This document shows positions 1 through 12,206 of a DNA stretch of 64,000 bases, piece after piece. Within the stretch, counting starts at the first letter, position 1. Each line of letters starts with the position of its first letter. Both the position numbers and the translations under genes were made by a program. The notes under the pieces were generated by a model, which saw only the letters and a list, made by a program, of their open reading frames with translations, did no database searches and was not told the DNA's origin. The stretch is from Atrina japonica (taxonomy: Eukaryota; Mollusca; Bivalvia; Pterioida; Pinnidae): the NCBI GenBank assembly GCA_030159075.1, contig BROG01000130.1, forward strand, positions 744,001 to 808,000, given 5' to 3'.

Positions 1-660
1 TCTTGTTAATATAGGGAAATTTTAAGAAAAAAAAAAAAAAATGACATTATCAAAGTTTTCAGATAGTCATTAACTGGAGTAAATTTTGACTTGTTAGCCA
101 TACAGTAGTAGGACAGAATAAGTTCCCCAAAATAAAATCACTATATATCCATAGTAATTCTGCATTTGTTTGATTTCGTTGTCTGAATTTGATAGACAAC
201 CAGAATAAATGAAGAATGGCATGCTTAACCTTGGGAGTCGGGCCTAATTTTGATAATATTTTGTTTGTTGACATCCATAAATTACTTAGGTATCAATGGT
301 TTTATTGTGGTGTCTATGTATTATGTCACAGGTCTATTCATCACTTTGAAATAATCCAAAAAATGTCATTATTCTCACAAAGAATAACATATTTTCCCTG
401 AAACAATCAATTTTCAAATTTTTGTGCTTCAAGTTTTGTGAAAATTGGATAAAAGACAAATTCTGTAGGAATTATTTTAAAAAAACATGAATTTACTAAG
501 AACATATAGTGAAAATAATTATGTGAACATGCTTATGGCCAAGTACAGCAGAAAAGCCTAGGTAAGGGAAACACTGCCTGTATTATTGGTAACTTACTAT
601 TTATTTTGGTGTCGAAGAAGGACAATAGACATGACCTATAATGACTGGATAGAATGTACT
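1..660. other. AT-rich stretch with no recognised gene
   Basis: Only short, stop-interrupted frames are present. I see no splice-bounded coding exon, tRNA or clear repeat in this part. Confidence 0.5.
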
Positions 661-1020
661 AAGGATGTAGATCATTCAAGGGTAAATTTATTGTCTATAA
701 ACTGGTTCTGGTTTATAGGTAGTGTGGGAAACCTTTCATTCATTACACCAGACTGGTCTGAAACTACTTGTAGTTCCGGTTTTCTAATTTATCACTAACA
801 GTTTCTTACTATCGTAGTTTGGGAAACCGATAAAACTACCTCTGGGTTGGTTTTAGTGGTTAATTTACATGCAGTTCAAAGCATGCAAAGATGGCAATTA
901 AGACTCAGAAGTATTAAGACAGGCGAATAAATTGCTTTGTGTTTCAGATATTGTAAAAGTCATTGATATATACACTAAACCCACTTTAAGTACACAGCAA
1001 TGTCTAATATATTAAATCAT

Positions 1021-1171
1021 TTTGAAAATGCAAACCTGTCATTTACTGCAGGTGAATTTATTGACAGTAAAAACTCTTTTTGGTTTCTGATTTTAACATG
1101 GTTTTGACACTACATGTAGTTGTGTTAGGTTTGAAGTTATGCAGTAAATGAAAGGTTTACATTTTCAACAT
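1021..1171. repeat. Nested inverted repeat (foldback)
   Basis: The arm at about 1,021-1,050 (TTTTGAAAATGCAAACC, then CATTTACTGCA) is the near-exact reverse complement of about 1,141-1,171 (TGCAGTAAATGAAAGG, then TACATTTTCAA). Its sequence resembles part of the surrounding element's inverted repeat, which suggests derivation from it. Confidence 0.65.
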
Positions 1172-1248
1172 GACTAAAATATTAGAATTTGCTTTGAACT
1201 CTTGTGTTAACTGAGTTTAGTGTATATTTTGTCAAGTTTTATAATATC

Positions 1249-1585
1249 TTAAAGGGGCATTAGCTGTTAACTTCTTTTAAAACGAGTCTTTTATTTCTTA
1301 CTACTTAGACTGATATACATTAGCAAAAAAGAAATATACACAGACATAAAAAATCATAAATTCCTATATATTTTGTGAAAATTGCTTGGGAAACCCAGTT
1401 TGGCAGTTTTTCACTTGCCATAGATTAACTCAACCTTACGATTTGTATATGCATATCATACTGGACTTGACCTTATTTTTACAAAATATATAGAAATATC
1501 AGATTTTTATGCATGTGTATAGCTTGTATTTGTTATTGTAGATTAAAAAAATGAAATAATTGTTTTTGGTAATGCTAGTGCTCCT
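1249..1585. mobile_element. TTAA-type MITE, copy 1 (right end decayed)
   Basis: It starts TTAAAGGGGCATTAGCTG, as do the copies at 44,649 and 48,541. The same subterminal palindrome follows, TTCCTATATATTTTGTG and later ACAAAATATATAGAAAT. The right terminus is degraded: TAATGC is visible but the final CCCTTTAA is not. Confidence 0.6.
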
Positions 1586-1589
1586 GTAA

Positions 1590-1675
1590 ACAACTAATCT
1601 TTATTAAAGCATGATATCAATACTTTACTTATACAACTAATCTTTATTAAAGCATGATATCAAAACTTTACTTGT
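1590..1675. repeat. 43-bp direct duplication
   Basis: Two adjacent near-identical copies start ACAACTAATCTTTATT at 1,590 and 1,633. The duplication lies inside the foldback element. Confidence 0.8.
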
Positions 1676-1911
1676 AGAACTGCTGCATTTGTTTTCCGCC
1701 ATCTTTACATGGCTTGAGTGACGATTCTGCATGTAATCCACTGAAACCGCCTCTGGACGTAGTTCGGTCGGTTTCCCAAACTGGTTTAAAACTGTTTGTG
1801 ATAAATAAGAAAATCGAAACTAGATTCAAACCAGTTTGGTGCAATAAATGAAAGGTTTACCAAACTATTTATAAACTTGAACCAGTTTATTGACTATAAA
1901 TATAAATTTTC

Positions 1912-2620
1912 CCTGGGTGCATACTATTCAAGGGAACAGAGTGGTGAGTACCAGTTAGATAAGGTGACCGACTGCGCACACATCAGCACCTGCTCTGATT
2001 TTGCAACATTCAAGTTTATTTTTGACTTCTGGACCATTGACAAAACTTGATAAGTACTGTCATATCCCTTCTGATTGGTAAGGCTAGGCACCCCTAGCAT
2101 AGCTTTCAACTTAACAAAACTAGTTTCAAATCTTGTTAAAGTCAGAAACCAAAACTGAAACCAATCGTTTGCAATGAATTAACCCTAACTTTATTTTGAG
2201 TATATAAGTTAGATGTGTGATACAGTCTCGGATAAACCTCTTGTTTATTATTTATGATAATCAGTGTCAATAGCAGTGGAATATGTTTTACAGTAAGATC
2301 AAGGTTATTTAAATGTTTTATTCATCATTAGAGACCATAAATGTGCAATTCCTTTTAAACTTGTCTGTGTTTATAAGTATTTACAGTAAATGTTTGATGA
2401 GTAAATGTTCAAGGGACTACCTAGAACAAATTCAAAACATCTTAGACTATGACTATTGAATGGTAACTGAGAATCATAGAGTTTCAGAGGTTCTATAGAC
2501 TGTTTTGAAACCATGTAAGACATATACAATCATTATATTCAATGATATGTGCTAAATGAACTGTGAAATTTTTTAGTGTTAATGGAAAAGAAAAAAATTG
2601 CTATTGGGCAATTTCATACA
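1912..2620. other. Unannotated AT-rich stretch
   Basis: No gene or repeat family recognised. Short frames in both strands lack supporting splice sites. Confidence 0.45.
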
Positions 2621-2621
2621 C

Positions 2622-2785
2622 ATGTTTGTTTGTTTATTGTTGTTTAACGTCCCACTCAAGAATATTTCACTCATATGGAGACGTCACCAAATGCCAGTGA
2701 AGGGATTCAAATTTTGGCCTATGCTTGGCACTTACGGCCATTGAGCAGTGAGGGTTCTTTAACGTGCTGACACCTACTGTGACTG
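2622..2785 (-). mobile_element. SINE, 3' half
   Basis: Read on the minus strand this is the 3' half of the tRNA-derived SINE seen complete at 17,443-17,737. It ends in the ACGTTAAACAACAA tail followed by (CAAA)n. The tRNA-like head is missing. Confidence 0.8.
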
Positions 2786-2861
2786 TTAACTTCTATTTAT
2801 CTACTTTATTTCAGAAATTGATGTTAAAGCAGAGTTCAGATTCTACTTCACTTCTATTTAT

Positions 2862-4387
2862 TAGCTCACCTGGCCCAAAGGGCCAAGTGAGCTATTGCTA
2901 TAGCCAAAGGTCTGGCGTCAGTCGTTGTCCATCTGTTAATTTTTGCATTTAAACATCTTCTCAAGCACCAGTGGGCCAATTTTAACCAACTTGGTATATG
3001 GCATCCTCATGTGAAGTCGCATAAAGTTTGCGAATGAAAAAGAAATAGGACCATTAGGGGCCCTACAAGGGGCCTAAAAGGACCAAAACTTGGTACATCT
3101 TTAAAAATCTTTTTCTCATGAACCAATGATCAGATGAGTTTCTTTAGTATGCATTAATATATAAGTCAATATCTACAAAGTTTGCGAATGAAAATTAAAT
3201 CTGTCCATCAAAGAGCCACTAGGAGCCGCTTCAGTAACACAGGGTATATTTGTATTACAATTTGTTTAATAACTCAAAACTGATAAATTTTTTGTATTCA
3301 AAGATATATGAGAAAAATGTTAGGAATTATCTGAGGATCATTTTGACAAAATTTCAAGGTCATTGGGTTAAAGGTGTGGGTCACAGGCACCTGAGTAATT
3401 GGAAAATATATGTTGTTTTTGTAACATTTTCATCATTTTTGACTACTTCTACAGAACCATTGGACCAATTTGAACCAAACTTGACAGGAAGTATAACCAT
3501 GTAAAGCCACATATATTTTGCAGATGAAAAGGGGCTAGGACCAAACATGGCTGCCATGGCTAAATATAGAACGAATGAGTCAGCAGATATTTTTGATTTA
3601 ATAAAGTATCTCCAAAATTATTAAAGCTAGAGAAAAAAAACGTTACTTAAAATGAGCTGCTTGCAAAAATCTACGAATATTTCATTTTGGTGGAAATTGT
3701 CGGGTTGACCCTTATGTGAATTATTTCCCCTTTTTTTGTGAATTTTTTTGTGTTTTTGGATATTCTTTGACATTATCTTGAAAATTATAACAGATGGAGA
3801 GAAAGTGAAAGAAGCAAAAATATTCAGCACGCAGAGATTTACAAAAAAGTCAGTATGGCCAAATTGTCAGGTCGACCCATTTGGCAGCTATTTTCCCTAT
3901 AAATGGATTTCTCATGTTTTTGACATTTTTATCTTATTGTCTTGAAAAGTATAATAGATAGAGAGAAAGAGAACAAAGCAAAAATGTTCAGTTTGCAAAG
4001 ATCTTTGAAAAAGTAACAGGAATTAAATTGTCAGGTTAACCCTTATGAGGGTGATCCTTGTAAAAGTAAGTTCCCCATTTAAATGGATTTCGCATTTTTT
4101 CTACTGTTGTTGCACCTTATCTTGAAAAATCTATAAAAATATTTACAAGGCAAGTCTACCCTTAAGCAAGTTAATTCTCTTTTTCAATGAATTTTTCAAG
4201 CTTTGGGTTGCTTTTCAGTATATTGTTAGTAAAATACATTTCACTCAGGTGATTATTAAGGCCCCCAATGAGCTGACTGTTTTCATGTTTATTAGCCATT
4301 TTTATCTTTTACATGTTTTTTATGTTTTCTGCAATGTTGACCAATTTTGACAGGTGAGCAAGTTAAGGCCCCCTTGGGCCTCTTGTC
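2862..4387. mobile_element. ~1.5-kb repeat with hairpin/inverted termini (AGCTCACCT type)
   Basis: The left end is a compact hairpin: AGCTCACCTGGCCC, an AAA loop, then GGGCCAAGTGAGCT. The right end reads AGGTGAGCAAGTTAAGGC followed by a GGCCC-rich palindrome near 4,353-4,387. The interior has weakly repeated modules built on ACCAATTTGAACCAA-like text and no transposase frame. A second element with matching AGCTCACCTC/GAGGTGAGCT ends lies at 19,713-21,191. The type is common in marine invertebrate DNA, but I cannot name the family. Confidence 0.6.
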
Positions 4388-4635
4388 TACTTTATTTCAG
4401 TTGTTAAAGCAGAGTTCAGTTTCTGCAGGCTTTATTTCTTTTTATCATTGATTAAATGTTTCTTATACCCTAGATAATCTATCAGATAGAATAACTTAAA
4501 AAGTAGGTATTTATACTTACAGCTGTTAACAAAAGAAAATGACAGAGACCTTAATGATTCTAAATCAAAATGTTTCAAAAATCTGCACATTTAATAAAGC
4601 AGGTTCAGATATAGGACAGATTTGTCATTTAACAA

Positions 4636-7285
4636 CAACAGGCTAACAAAAGATTTACAGAATAAAATATAACATGAGAAAACAACAAGAGTACAAAAAA
4701 CCAAAACTACAACAGTACAAAAATTGAAATAACAAAACAGTGACAGTACAAAAAACGTAAATGACGAAACAACAACAGAACAAAAAAACTAAAACAACAA
4801 CAAAACAAAAAACTATAAAAACAACAGAACAAAAAACCAATACAACAACAAAGCCAAAACAACAACATAATAAAAACCAAAACAACAATAACAAAAAACC
4901 AAAACAACAACAATAAAAATGACAAAACATCAACAGAACAAAAACAGAACAACAAAACAACAATACAAAAAACCAAAACAACAACAAAGCAAAAACCCGA
5001 AACAACAACAGAACAAAAGCACAGAACAAAGCAACAGCAGAACAAAAAATCAAAACAAAGACAAAACAAAACAAAAACACAGAGAACATAAAAAACAAAC
5101 AAAAACAGAACAAAAGACCAAAACAACAACAATAAAAAAGAAGAAACATCAGCAGAACAAAAAACTGAACAACAAGAAGTGAAAAAAACAAAACAACAAC
5201 ATAACATAAAAACCAAAACAAAAATTCCAAAAACAAGAACAAAACAAAAACCAGAACAACAACAAAGAAAAAATTCAAAACAACAAAAGAACACATAACA
5301 AAGCAACAACTGAACAAGAAACCAAAACAGCAACAAAACAAAAAATCAAAAACAACAACAAAATAAAACAAAAGAAAAACCAAAACAACAACTGGACAAA
5401 AAAACAACAACAAAAAGACAAAACATCAAAAGAACAAAAAAACTAAAACAACAACCAAACAAAAAACTAGAAAAACAACAGAACAAAAAACCAAAACAAC
5501 AACAAAACCAAAACAACAACATAATAAAAACCAAACGACAAAAAAAAAACCCCAAAACAACAACAATAAAAATGACAGAACATAAACAACAAACAAAAAC
5601 AGAACAAAAGACCAAAACAACAACAATAAAAAAGACAAAACATCAGCAGAACAAAAATCTGAACAACAAGAAGTGAAAATAACAAAACAACAACAAAACA
5701 AAAAATAAAACACAAAACATAAAAAAACAAAAAAAGAAAAAATTCCCAAAACAAAGAACAAAAACAAGAAACCAAAACAGCAAAAAACAAAAAACAACAA
5801 CAAAGAAAAAAAGAAAAGCCAAAACAACAACTGGACAAAAAAAAAACCAACAAAAAAGACAAAACATCAACAGAACAAAAAACAGATCAACAACAAAACA
5901 AAAAACCCCCCAAAAATAATTGAAACAACAAGAAACCAAAACAGCAATAAAACAAAACACCATAACAAAAATCCAAAACAAAATAACCAAAACAAAACAC
6001 AAAAAGAAAAGCAAAACAGCCAAAAAAGCAACACAACTGGAAAACAAAAAAAAACAACAGAACAAAAAACAAAACAATACAAAAAAAACTGAAACAAAAC
6101 AACAAAACCAATACAAAACACTGAAACAAAAATCCAAAATACATAAAAAAACCAAAACAGAACAAACAAAAAACAAAACACCAAAACATAACAAAAAATC
6201 CAAAACAAAGCAAAAACCAAACAACAGCCACCAAAACACAAAACAAAAAAAAAACAAAGCAACAACAGAAACCAAACAACAGCAACAAAAACAAAAAAAA
6301 ACCAAAGCAGCAAAAATAAAAAACCAAAACAACCAAAGCAAAACAAAAAACAACAACAGAACAAAAAACCAAAACAATAACAACAAAAAACTGAAACAAC
6401 AACAGAAAGAACATAAAACCAAAACAACAACAGAACAAAAATCCAAAACAAGAACAGAACAAAAAACCAATACAAGAACAGAACAAAAAACCAAAACAGC
6501 AACAAAACAAAAAGCACAAAAATCCAAAACAACAGCAAAACAAAAAACCATAACAACAGCAGAACAAAAATACAAAACAGCAAAAAAAAAAACCAACAAA
6601 AAAAAAATTCCAGCAACAGAACAAAAACCAAACAACTGATAAAAAAAACAAAGCAACAACAGAACAAAAAACCAAAACAACAAAAAAAAAAAAAAGAACA
6701 GAACAAAAAACAACAAACAGAACAAAGCATCAAAGCAATAACAGAACAAAAAACCCAAGCAGCAAGCAGCAACAATACAAAAACCAAAACAACAACACAA
6801 AAAACCAAAACAACAGCAACAAAAAAGACAAAACATCAACTGAACAAAAAACAGAACAACAACATAACAAAAAACCAAAAAGCAACACAGAAAAAAAACA
6901 ATACAACAAAAAAGACTAAAACAGCAAAAAACAGAACAACAAAAACAAAAAACAAAAAGCAACGGAACAAAAAAAACAGAACAGCAACAGAACAAAAACC
7001 AAAACAACAACGGAACAAAAAACAGAACAGAAAACCAAAACAACAATGAATCAAAAACCAAAACAACAACAAAACAAAAACCCAAATAACAACAGAACAG
7101 AAAACCAAACAACATCAATACGAAAAACCAAAACAACCATAGAAAAAAAAACCAACAACAGAACAAAAATTCCAAAACAACAACTGTACAAAAAACCCAA
7201 AAACAACAACAATACAAAAAGCCAAAACAACAACAAAACAAAAAACCAAAACAACAACAGAACAAAAAACCAAAACAACAACAGA
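4636..7285. repeat. A/C-rich, T-depleted minisatellite (24-bp-like unit)
   Basis: About 2.6 kb is built from AACAAAAAACC and AAAACAACAACAG blocks, which form a clean 24-bp period near 7,235-7,282. T is almost absent from the plus strand. Stop codons are therefore rare and long Phe/Leu/Val/Cys-rich (minus) or Lys/Gln/Asn-rich (plus) frames arise in several frames at once. These are composition artefacts, not genes. Confidence 0.93.
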
Positions 7286-7290
7286 GAATG

Positions 7291-7582
7291 TGACCTGTAA
7301 GATGTAGGTGTTGGGTCACACTTAAGACTTTGTAGCACAGGTATTGCTTACTGGTAGAGTATGAGATCTGTAAGATGAAGGTGTGGGGTCACACTTAAGA
7401 CTCTGTAGCACAGGTATTGCTTACTGGTAGAGTATAAGATCTGTAAGATGTAGGTGTGGGGTCACACTTAAGACTTTGTAGCACAGGTATTGCTTACTGG
7501 TAGAGTATGAGATCTGTAAGATGAAGGTGTTGGGTCAGACCTAAGACTTTGTAGCACATGTAGTCATTACTGGTAGAGTATG
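7291..7582. repeat. 73-bp tandem repeat, four copies
   Basis: CTGTAAGATG recurs at 7,295, 7,368, 7,441 and 7,514, an exact 73-bp period. The unit contains GGGTCACACTTAAGACT and GCTTACTGGTAGAGTAT. It begins directly at the end of the A/C-rich array. Confidence 0.93.
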
Positions 7583-8173
7583 TGATGGTTTAGAGGGGGT
7601 AGCACTAGCCAATTCTTGTTCATGAAAACTTATTATTTTATATGAAGCAGATTAATTAATATGTTACTGTGAAAAGTTGTATCCTGTCCAAGGTTTGACT
7701 GTTGTATGATACTTGTATATGGTTTGTGAAGTTGAGTATCAATAGGATGACATTATGAATCGTGCTATAAAATTAAAATATGAATTGAATTTTAAATGTG
7801 TTGTAAATGATACTTTAGTTGATTATATTTAAATGACAATAGTGTCAGTTATAGATATATATATATAATGAACAAAGAATTTGTAATCTAACCAAACATA
7901 CTGAGCATAATTTTATAGAAAGCCATTGTCAGATGTTTAGTGGTATTATTTTCTCTGTTTTATGTATTTTATACTCAAATTTCATTTTTACATGAGTTAT
8001 CAAAAATTTACAAATTATGAAATAGACTACTTAGCTTACAAGTAAGACATGACTTATTAATGTAATTAATGTATAACTGATAACATTCATTAATAGAAAA
8101 TAGTTAGAATAAATCTTCTTTTTGTTACTACAAAATGTTCGTTCTACACACATCGGCCTGATTTTCCTTTCAG
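7583..8173. other. AT-rich sequence, no gene recognised
   Basis: No coding exon or repeat family could be supported. Confidence 0.45.
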
Positions 8174-8226
8174 AAGGAAATTTGAAATACTGAATTATTG
8201 TAAAGATCAATATCAGGAAATCTTCA
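8174..8226 (+). CDS. Candidate internal exon of an unknown gene (chain exon a)
   Basis: A good acceptor (TTTTCCTTTCAG) precedes an open frame of 17 codons reading RKFEILNYCKDQYQEIF, closed by a GTAACT donor. It leaves phase 1, which is what the next candidate exon at 8,680 needs. There is no recognised domain. It is short and may be chance. Confidence 0.22.
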
Positions 8227-8679
8227 GTAACTTATGTGGTCACTGTCCAAACCTAGCTATATTTTTGAAATGAAAAGAAATGTGACCCACCAAGAAAAGA
8301 AAAAAACTATTTGTGTATTAATAAAAGTAACCTCAGGTGACATTAGTGAATAACAATGTTAGCATTTTGTTATTATGACATATACTAGGCTCCCATTACT
8401 CAGGAAAGGTCACAAGTAGCGATTTCTGATATATTACTTAAATTTGTTAAAGCTTTGAAAGCCACATGCAGATCTGGATCCTTACGTATTTGACCTTTAA
8501 TGTTATACTAAATCTTGCTGGTGATGAGTAGGTGACTGACATGTTGCAAAATATTTTCATCATAAATAAAATATTTATTTTTCTTTCTGAAAATTCATGT
8601 TTTTTGTTTCTGATCAGTTTTAGAGCTGACATTTCAAAATATTTCTAGAGAAAATTCAAAAATGTAAATTCATTTTTAG

Positions 8680-8811
8680 CTTTGTCTGTAACACTAAAAC
8701 TGTTGAATCATGGGAAGGAGCCCATCTCAGAGCAGGTGCCAGTGTGGCCGCGGTTGGATACATTACCTTTGGTGGAACTGGCTAGTACTAACTGGCTTGT
8801 TCCAGTGAATG
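8680..8811 (+). CDS. Candidate internal exon of an unknown gene (chain exon b)
   Basis: An acceptor TTCATTTTTAG and a strong donor G|GTAAGC bound a 132-nt segment, open in the frame that includes LLNHGKEPISEQ and LVELASTNWLVPVN. The base composition is richer in G/C than the flanks, which fits coding sequence. The start phase matches exon a. The end phase matches both the 11,060 exon (adding EISDDVEPLF) and a short terminal exon at 9,325 (adding DGLPIT then stop). No family is recognised. A second frame of the same segment is also open for about 34 codons, so the assignment is tentative. Confidence 0.35.
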
Positions 8812-9324
8812 GTAAGCAGCCTAAATCTAGCTGTGTAGGTTGTAATCACATATCATGTGACCTGACATCTTTAAGTATTGGTCACATGTCTGATCAACCA
8901 GTATATTCCTGGAAACATTACCAATGACTGATATTTTACAAACACATATTGTAAGCTTCTACAGAGTTGTGGGGCATATGTTATCACCCTGGTGTTAGCA
9001 TCTGGTTCAGACGATTGGTTATGAAGGTTTGTTGAGTTCGGATTAACCTGCTTTTACTGGTCCTATATCAGCTAAACTTTCATACTATATATGTCGTATG
9101 ATTCTTAGCACATGCTATGTGTCATATGCTGAATTACTCCAGTATCCTTTGCAGAAATGACCCTGATTTAGACTTAGTCTGTTATTATTGCTGTGGTTAA
9201 GAATATTACTTGACATTTCATCTTCATTGGAGGATGTAAAATATGTACATGTGAGGTGAGCTTGGTAATTTTTTATTACTATATATATAACTTTGTGATT
9301 ACATGTTCATTTTATATATTGTAG

Positions 9325-9344
9325 ATGGCTTGCCAATCACGTGA
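9325..9344 (+). CDS. Possible alternative terminal exon
   Basis: Acceptor TATATATTGTAG, then in-frame GLPIT and a TGA when joined to the exon ending at 8,811. This is a very short coding tail, offered only as an alternative end for the unknown gene. Confidence 0.15.
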
Positions 9345-11059
9345 TCTGGTGTCCTTGAGAACTTTGCAGACAGAACTGTGGCCATTGTTCACACCTGAAC
9401 AGAATCATTTATTATTTTTGATTATAAATGAACTCTCACATCCATCTGGTGAGGGAGTATGATAACTGTATGACAACAGTATGATAACTGAATGATAACA
9501 GTTTGATAAGTGACAAGAATGTAGATTCTATATCTGAAGTCCAGATACTGGATATTTTAAGTGCAATATTGCTAACTTTTGAACCATCGAACATTCCAGA
9601 AGTAGTTATATTGGTTTAGTCTGGCCATTATGAAAATCAACATACAGTGCATTTTTACACTGTTCCTAACAGTTTAATGTAATTGATAATATTGATTCTG
9701 AACTTAATTGATAATAAATATTTATATACATGTAGTATGTGTACTAGACAGAAAATTTCATGTTTACAGTTACGTTTTTATGATCCTGAACTTTGACCTT
9801 TTGGGGTAATTATTTGATACATAAAATAGACATGCTTTATACAGCTGTAAGCATTGGATTCTTTTAAATATATTTAATCTTTTGAATTCCTCCGTAGAAA
9901 TAACATTCCATGGTCATATGCAGGGTTTTGAAATGGTGGGGACTTGGATACATGACCATCATACAAACATTAACTATTAGCCATTTTTATGAAACACTGC
10001 CTTGATGTCACAGTAATTCAGTTAAAGGTTAAGACCCTGTGCCACTGGAAGCCAGGCAAGACAAATGTTCTAACTAAATGGTAAACATACTATGAATTAT
10101 AAAGTGGAATCTTATATTTGGGTACATGGCCAGATTTCTGAGTATAAAGTTGTCTTTGATGTATAAAAATGTTGTTGCTTAATAACAATGTTGTGAAATA
10201 TTGTGTCTTGTTTTTCTGTTTATTTTAACTCACAGTGAAAAAGACGTGTTTGATAGGTTCTTTGGGTATTGTGTAGGGAGAACAGTAAAGGGCCCATGTT
10301 TGAATTTGAAATTACACAGATCTGCTTGATAGGTCAGGTAGGATGAAGAGTAAATGTCTTGTTTGTATATAAAATTACACAAATAAGCTTGATAAGTACT
10401 TCAGGTAGTCTGGCAGACTGGAAAATAAATATAAATGATACAAGGTATATATATAATGCAGGGATGAGGATTTTCCTCCAATTTGAGGAATTCCTCTGTT
10501 TTCAAAATTTTCCTGCAATGTTAAATCTTTATTTTCACCATTAAACCCCTCAAATGAGCTGTTTCCTCTTTTTTAACCATTATGAAATTACATCCCGAAT
10601 GAAGTTTTATTCAGCATGTGTCATGATGAATTTTCATTCACATTTTGTAATGTTGAACCATTGGACAAAACTATATCCTTTAGATTCAATAAATACTATA
10701 GTAGTAGTAGCCAGAGTTAGCAGTAATTATGTATCATGATCTGATGACCAAACTGTTCCCTATTGTAATATTTGGTAAACGTTAAGACTATACATATACA
10801 TGTATTGAATGTTATAATACAATTGTTGAAGGCTTAACTCATTTGTAGAGTTTTCTGTTACATTAAATCACTGGTCCAAACCGCACGTTTGGCTTCAGGT
10901 ATCAGACTCTTAGGTTCAACATAGCTTAAATACAATAAACTTTGATTATAGATTAAAGTTAAACATGGGTATATAAAGATTGAAACTTAGATTTTGCGGT
11001 AACCTGAAGAAATAAAGTTTTGAAATAATGAAATCTGTTTTCATTTTTATTTTTTGTAG
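9345..11059. other. Intronic or intergenic AT-rich sequence
   Basis: No further exon, RNA gene or named repeat was recognised. If the candidate gene is real, this is its intron or 3' UTR. Confidence 0.4.
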
Positions 11060-11109
11060 AAATTTCAGATGATGTAGAACCATTGTTTAGTAAACTGACT
11101 TGCACATTG
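11060..11109 (+). CDS. Candidate internal exon of an unknown gene (chain exon c)
   Basis: A pyrimidine-rich acceptor (TTTTATTTTTTGTAG) precedes 50 nt that read ISDDVEPLFSKLTCTL, closed by TTG|GTAAAT. The phase accepts exon b (making Glu across the junction) and leaves phase 0 for 13,089. Without homology it is weak. Confidence 0.25.
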
Positions 11110-11768
11110 GTAAATATTTTTGTTTTCAAAGCAGTTAAACTATATCATAGAGATATGTAGAGGCCGTGTTTGTTGACTTTGTCCATTGATAAGAATCACA
11201 ATTATACTTCAGTGATGTTTATCATTCCTACATGAGCAATTAATTTTGCTGTTAATACCTGTGTTGAAATTTATTTCCACACATTACCCAGATCAGTGTG
11301 TATTAATTTTAGATACGTAGCAGAAAATTTAACTGACATTTACAATCTAAGTAAGTGCACATGCCCTGATGCACTCTTAGATTGTCATTGATGTTTTCTT
11401 AGTGTATGTCAAATATATATCTGACCCATTATGTTAAGGGAGTTTTGGATATGACGTCAGAATAGGAAAGTGTGTCGTTGAAATAAGATGTATTGACATA
11501 AAACCAATTTTATGTTCATCTTTAAAACATTTTGAACTGTTGTCTTTAAAAAAGTATGAACTTGCGTAAATTTGTAAAGTTTGTCAAATCAGCTCAAACC
11601 AATTTGATTCAATAGAAAATAACTCTGAACACAAAGTTATCATTATTTATCATGATTTTTAAATGCTTAAACATAGTTTTTCGGGTATAAAATGAATATT
11701 GCATCGTAATGTAGTATTTTCTGACATAATAAGTAATATGCAAGTGACCGCTGTCAACGTTACTCAAT
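11110..11768. other. AT-rich stretch, nothing recognised
   Basis: No coding exon or repeat family seen. Confidence 0.4.
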
Positions 11769-12206
11769 TTTTACAGTCGGTATAATGACCTTGTTTGCAA
11801 TTGTTATGTTTCACTAAATGAAATGTTGAATTGCCTTCTGGTAGCAGTTGTTGAGTTACCTGTCTTGAAGCGGTTGTTGAGTTAGTTACCTGTCTGGTAG
11901 CAGTTGTTGAGTTACCTGTCTGGTAGCGGTTGTTGAGTTACCTGTTTGATAGCAGTTGTTGAATTACCTGTCTGGTAGCAGTTGTTGAGTCGTCTGTACC
12001 AGTTGTGATGAGGATTTATTCCTCACATATTACCTCTGAGTTTGACTGTGGACTCTGGCATGTGTGGTCAGTCGACAGGGATGTTTACTTCTTCATGACA
12101 CCTGATCCCACCTCTAGACTTTCAGAGGTTTGTGTATGTCCAGTATTCACCAGATTTATACATTGTATCCTGAACATCTTGAAGAAGTTGGTATTTGTAA
12201 TTTATA
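11769..12206 (+). mobile_element. Old Penelope-like element 3' fragment with internal minisatellite
   Basis: The left part matches the RT C-terminal coding tail (GGTATAATGACCTTGTTTGC, then CACTAAATGAAATGTTGA). The right part matches the family 3' module (GACTGTGGACTC, GTCGACAGGG, CACCTGATCCCACCTCT). Between them a ~27-bp piece of the element has expanded about five times at 11,825-12,000 (units contain GGTAGCAGTTGTTGAGTTA). It is strongly diverged, so an old insertion. Confidence 0.75.

Larger units (their letters stand above)
676..1911. mobile_element. Foldback element with ~190-bp terminal inverted repeats
   Basis: The left arm (about 676-875) and the reverse complement of the right arm (about 1,724-1,911) align along their length. 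Shared blocks include AAACCTTTCATT, TTTATCAC, GTTTGGGAAACCG and TACATGCAG. No transposase frame lies between them, so this is a non-autonomous foldback or MITE-like element. Its interior holds a second inverted repeat, a TTAA-type MITE and a 43-bp direct duplication, so it is a nest of insertions. The family is not identified and the ends are approximate. Confidence 0.7.

Noticed and set aside
5643..7319. 558-codon minus-strand open frame rich in Phe/Leu/Cys
   Set aside because: It lies in the T-depleted A/C-rich array; every frame is open because stops need T. No domain or proper exon signals.
8681..8785. Alternative frame of candidate exon b (ESWEGAHLRAGASVAAV)
   Set aside because: Looks protein-like but ends in TAG before the good donor at 8,812; the other frame reaches the donor in phase.
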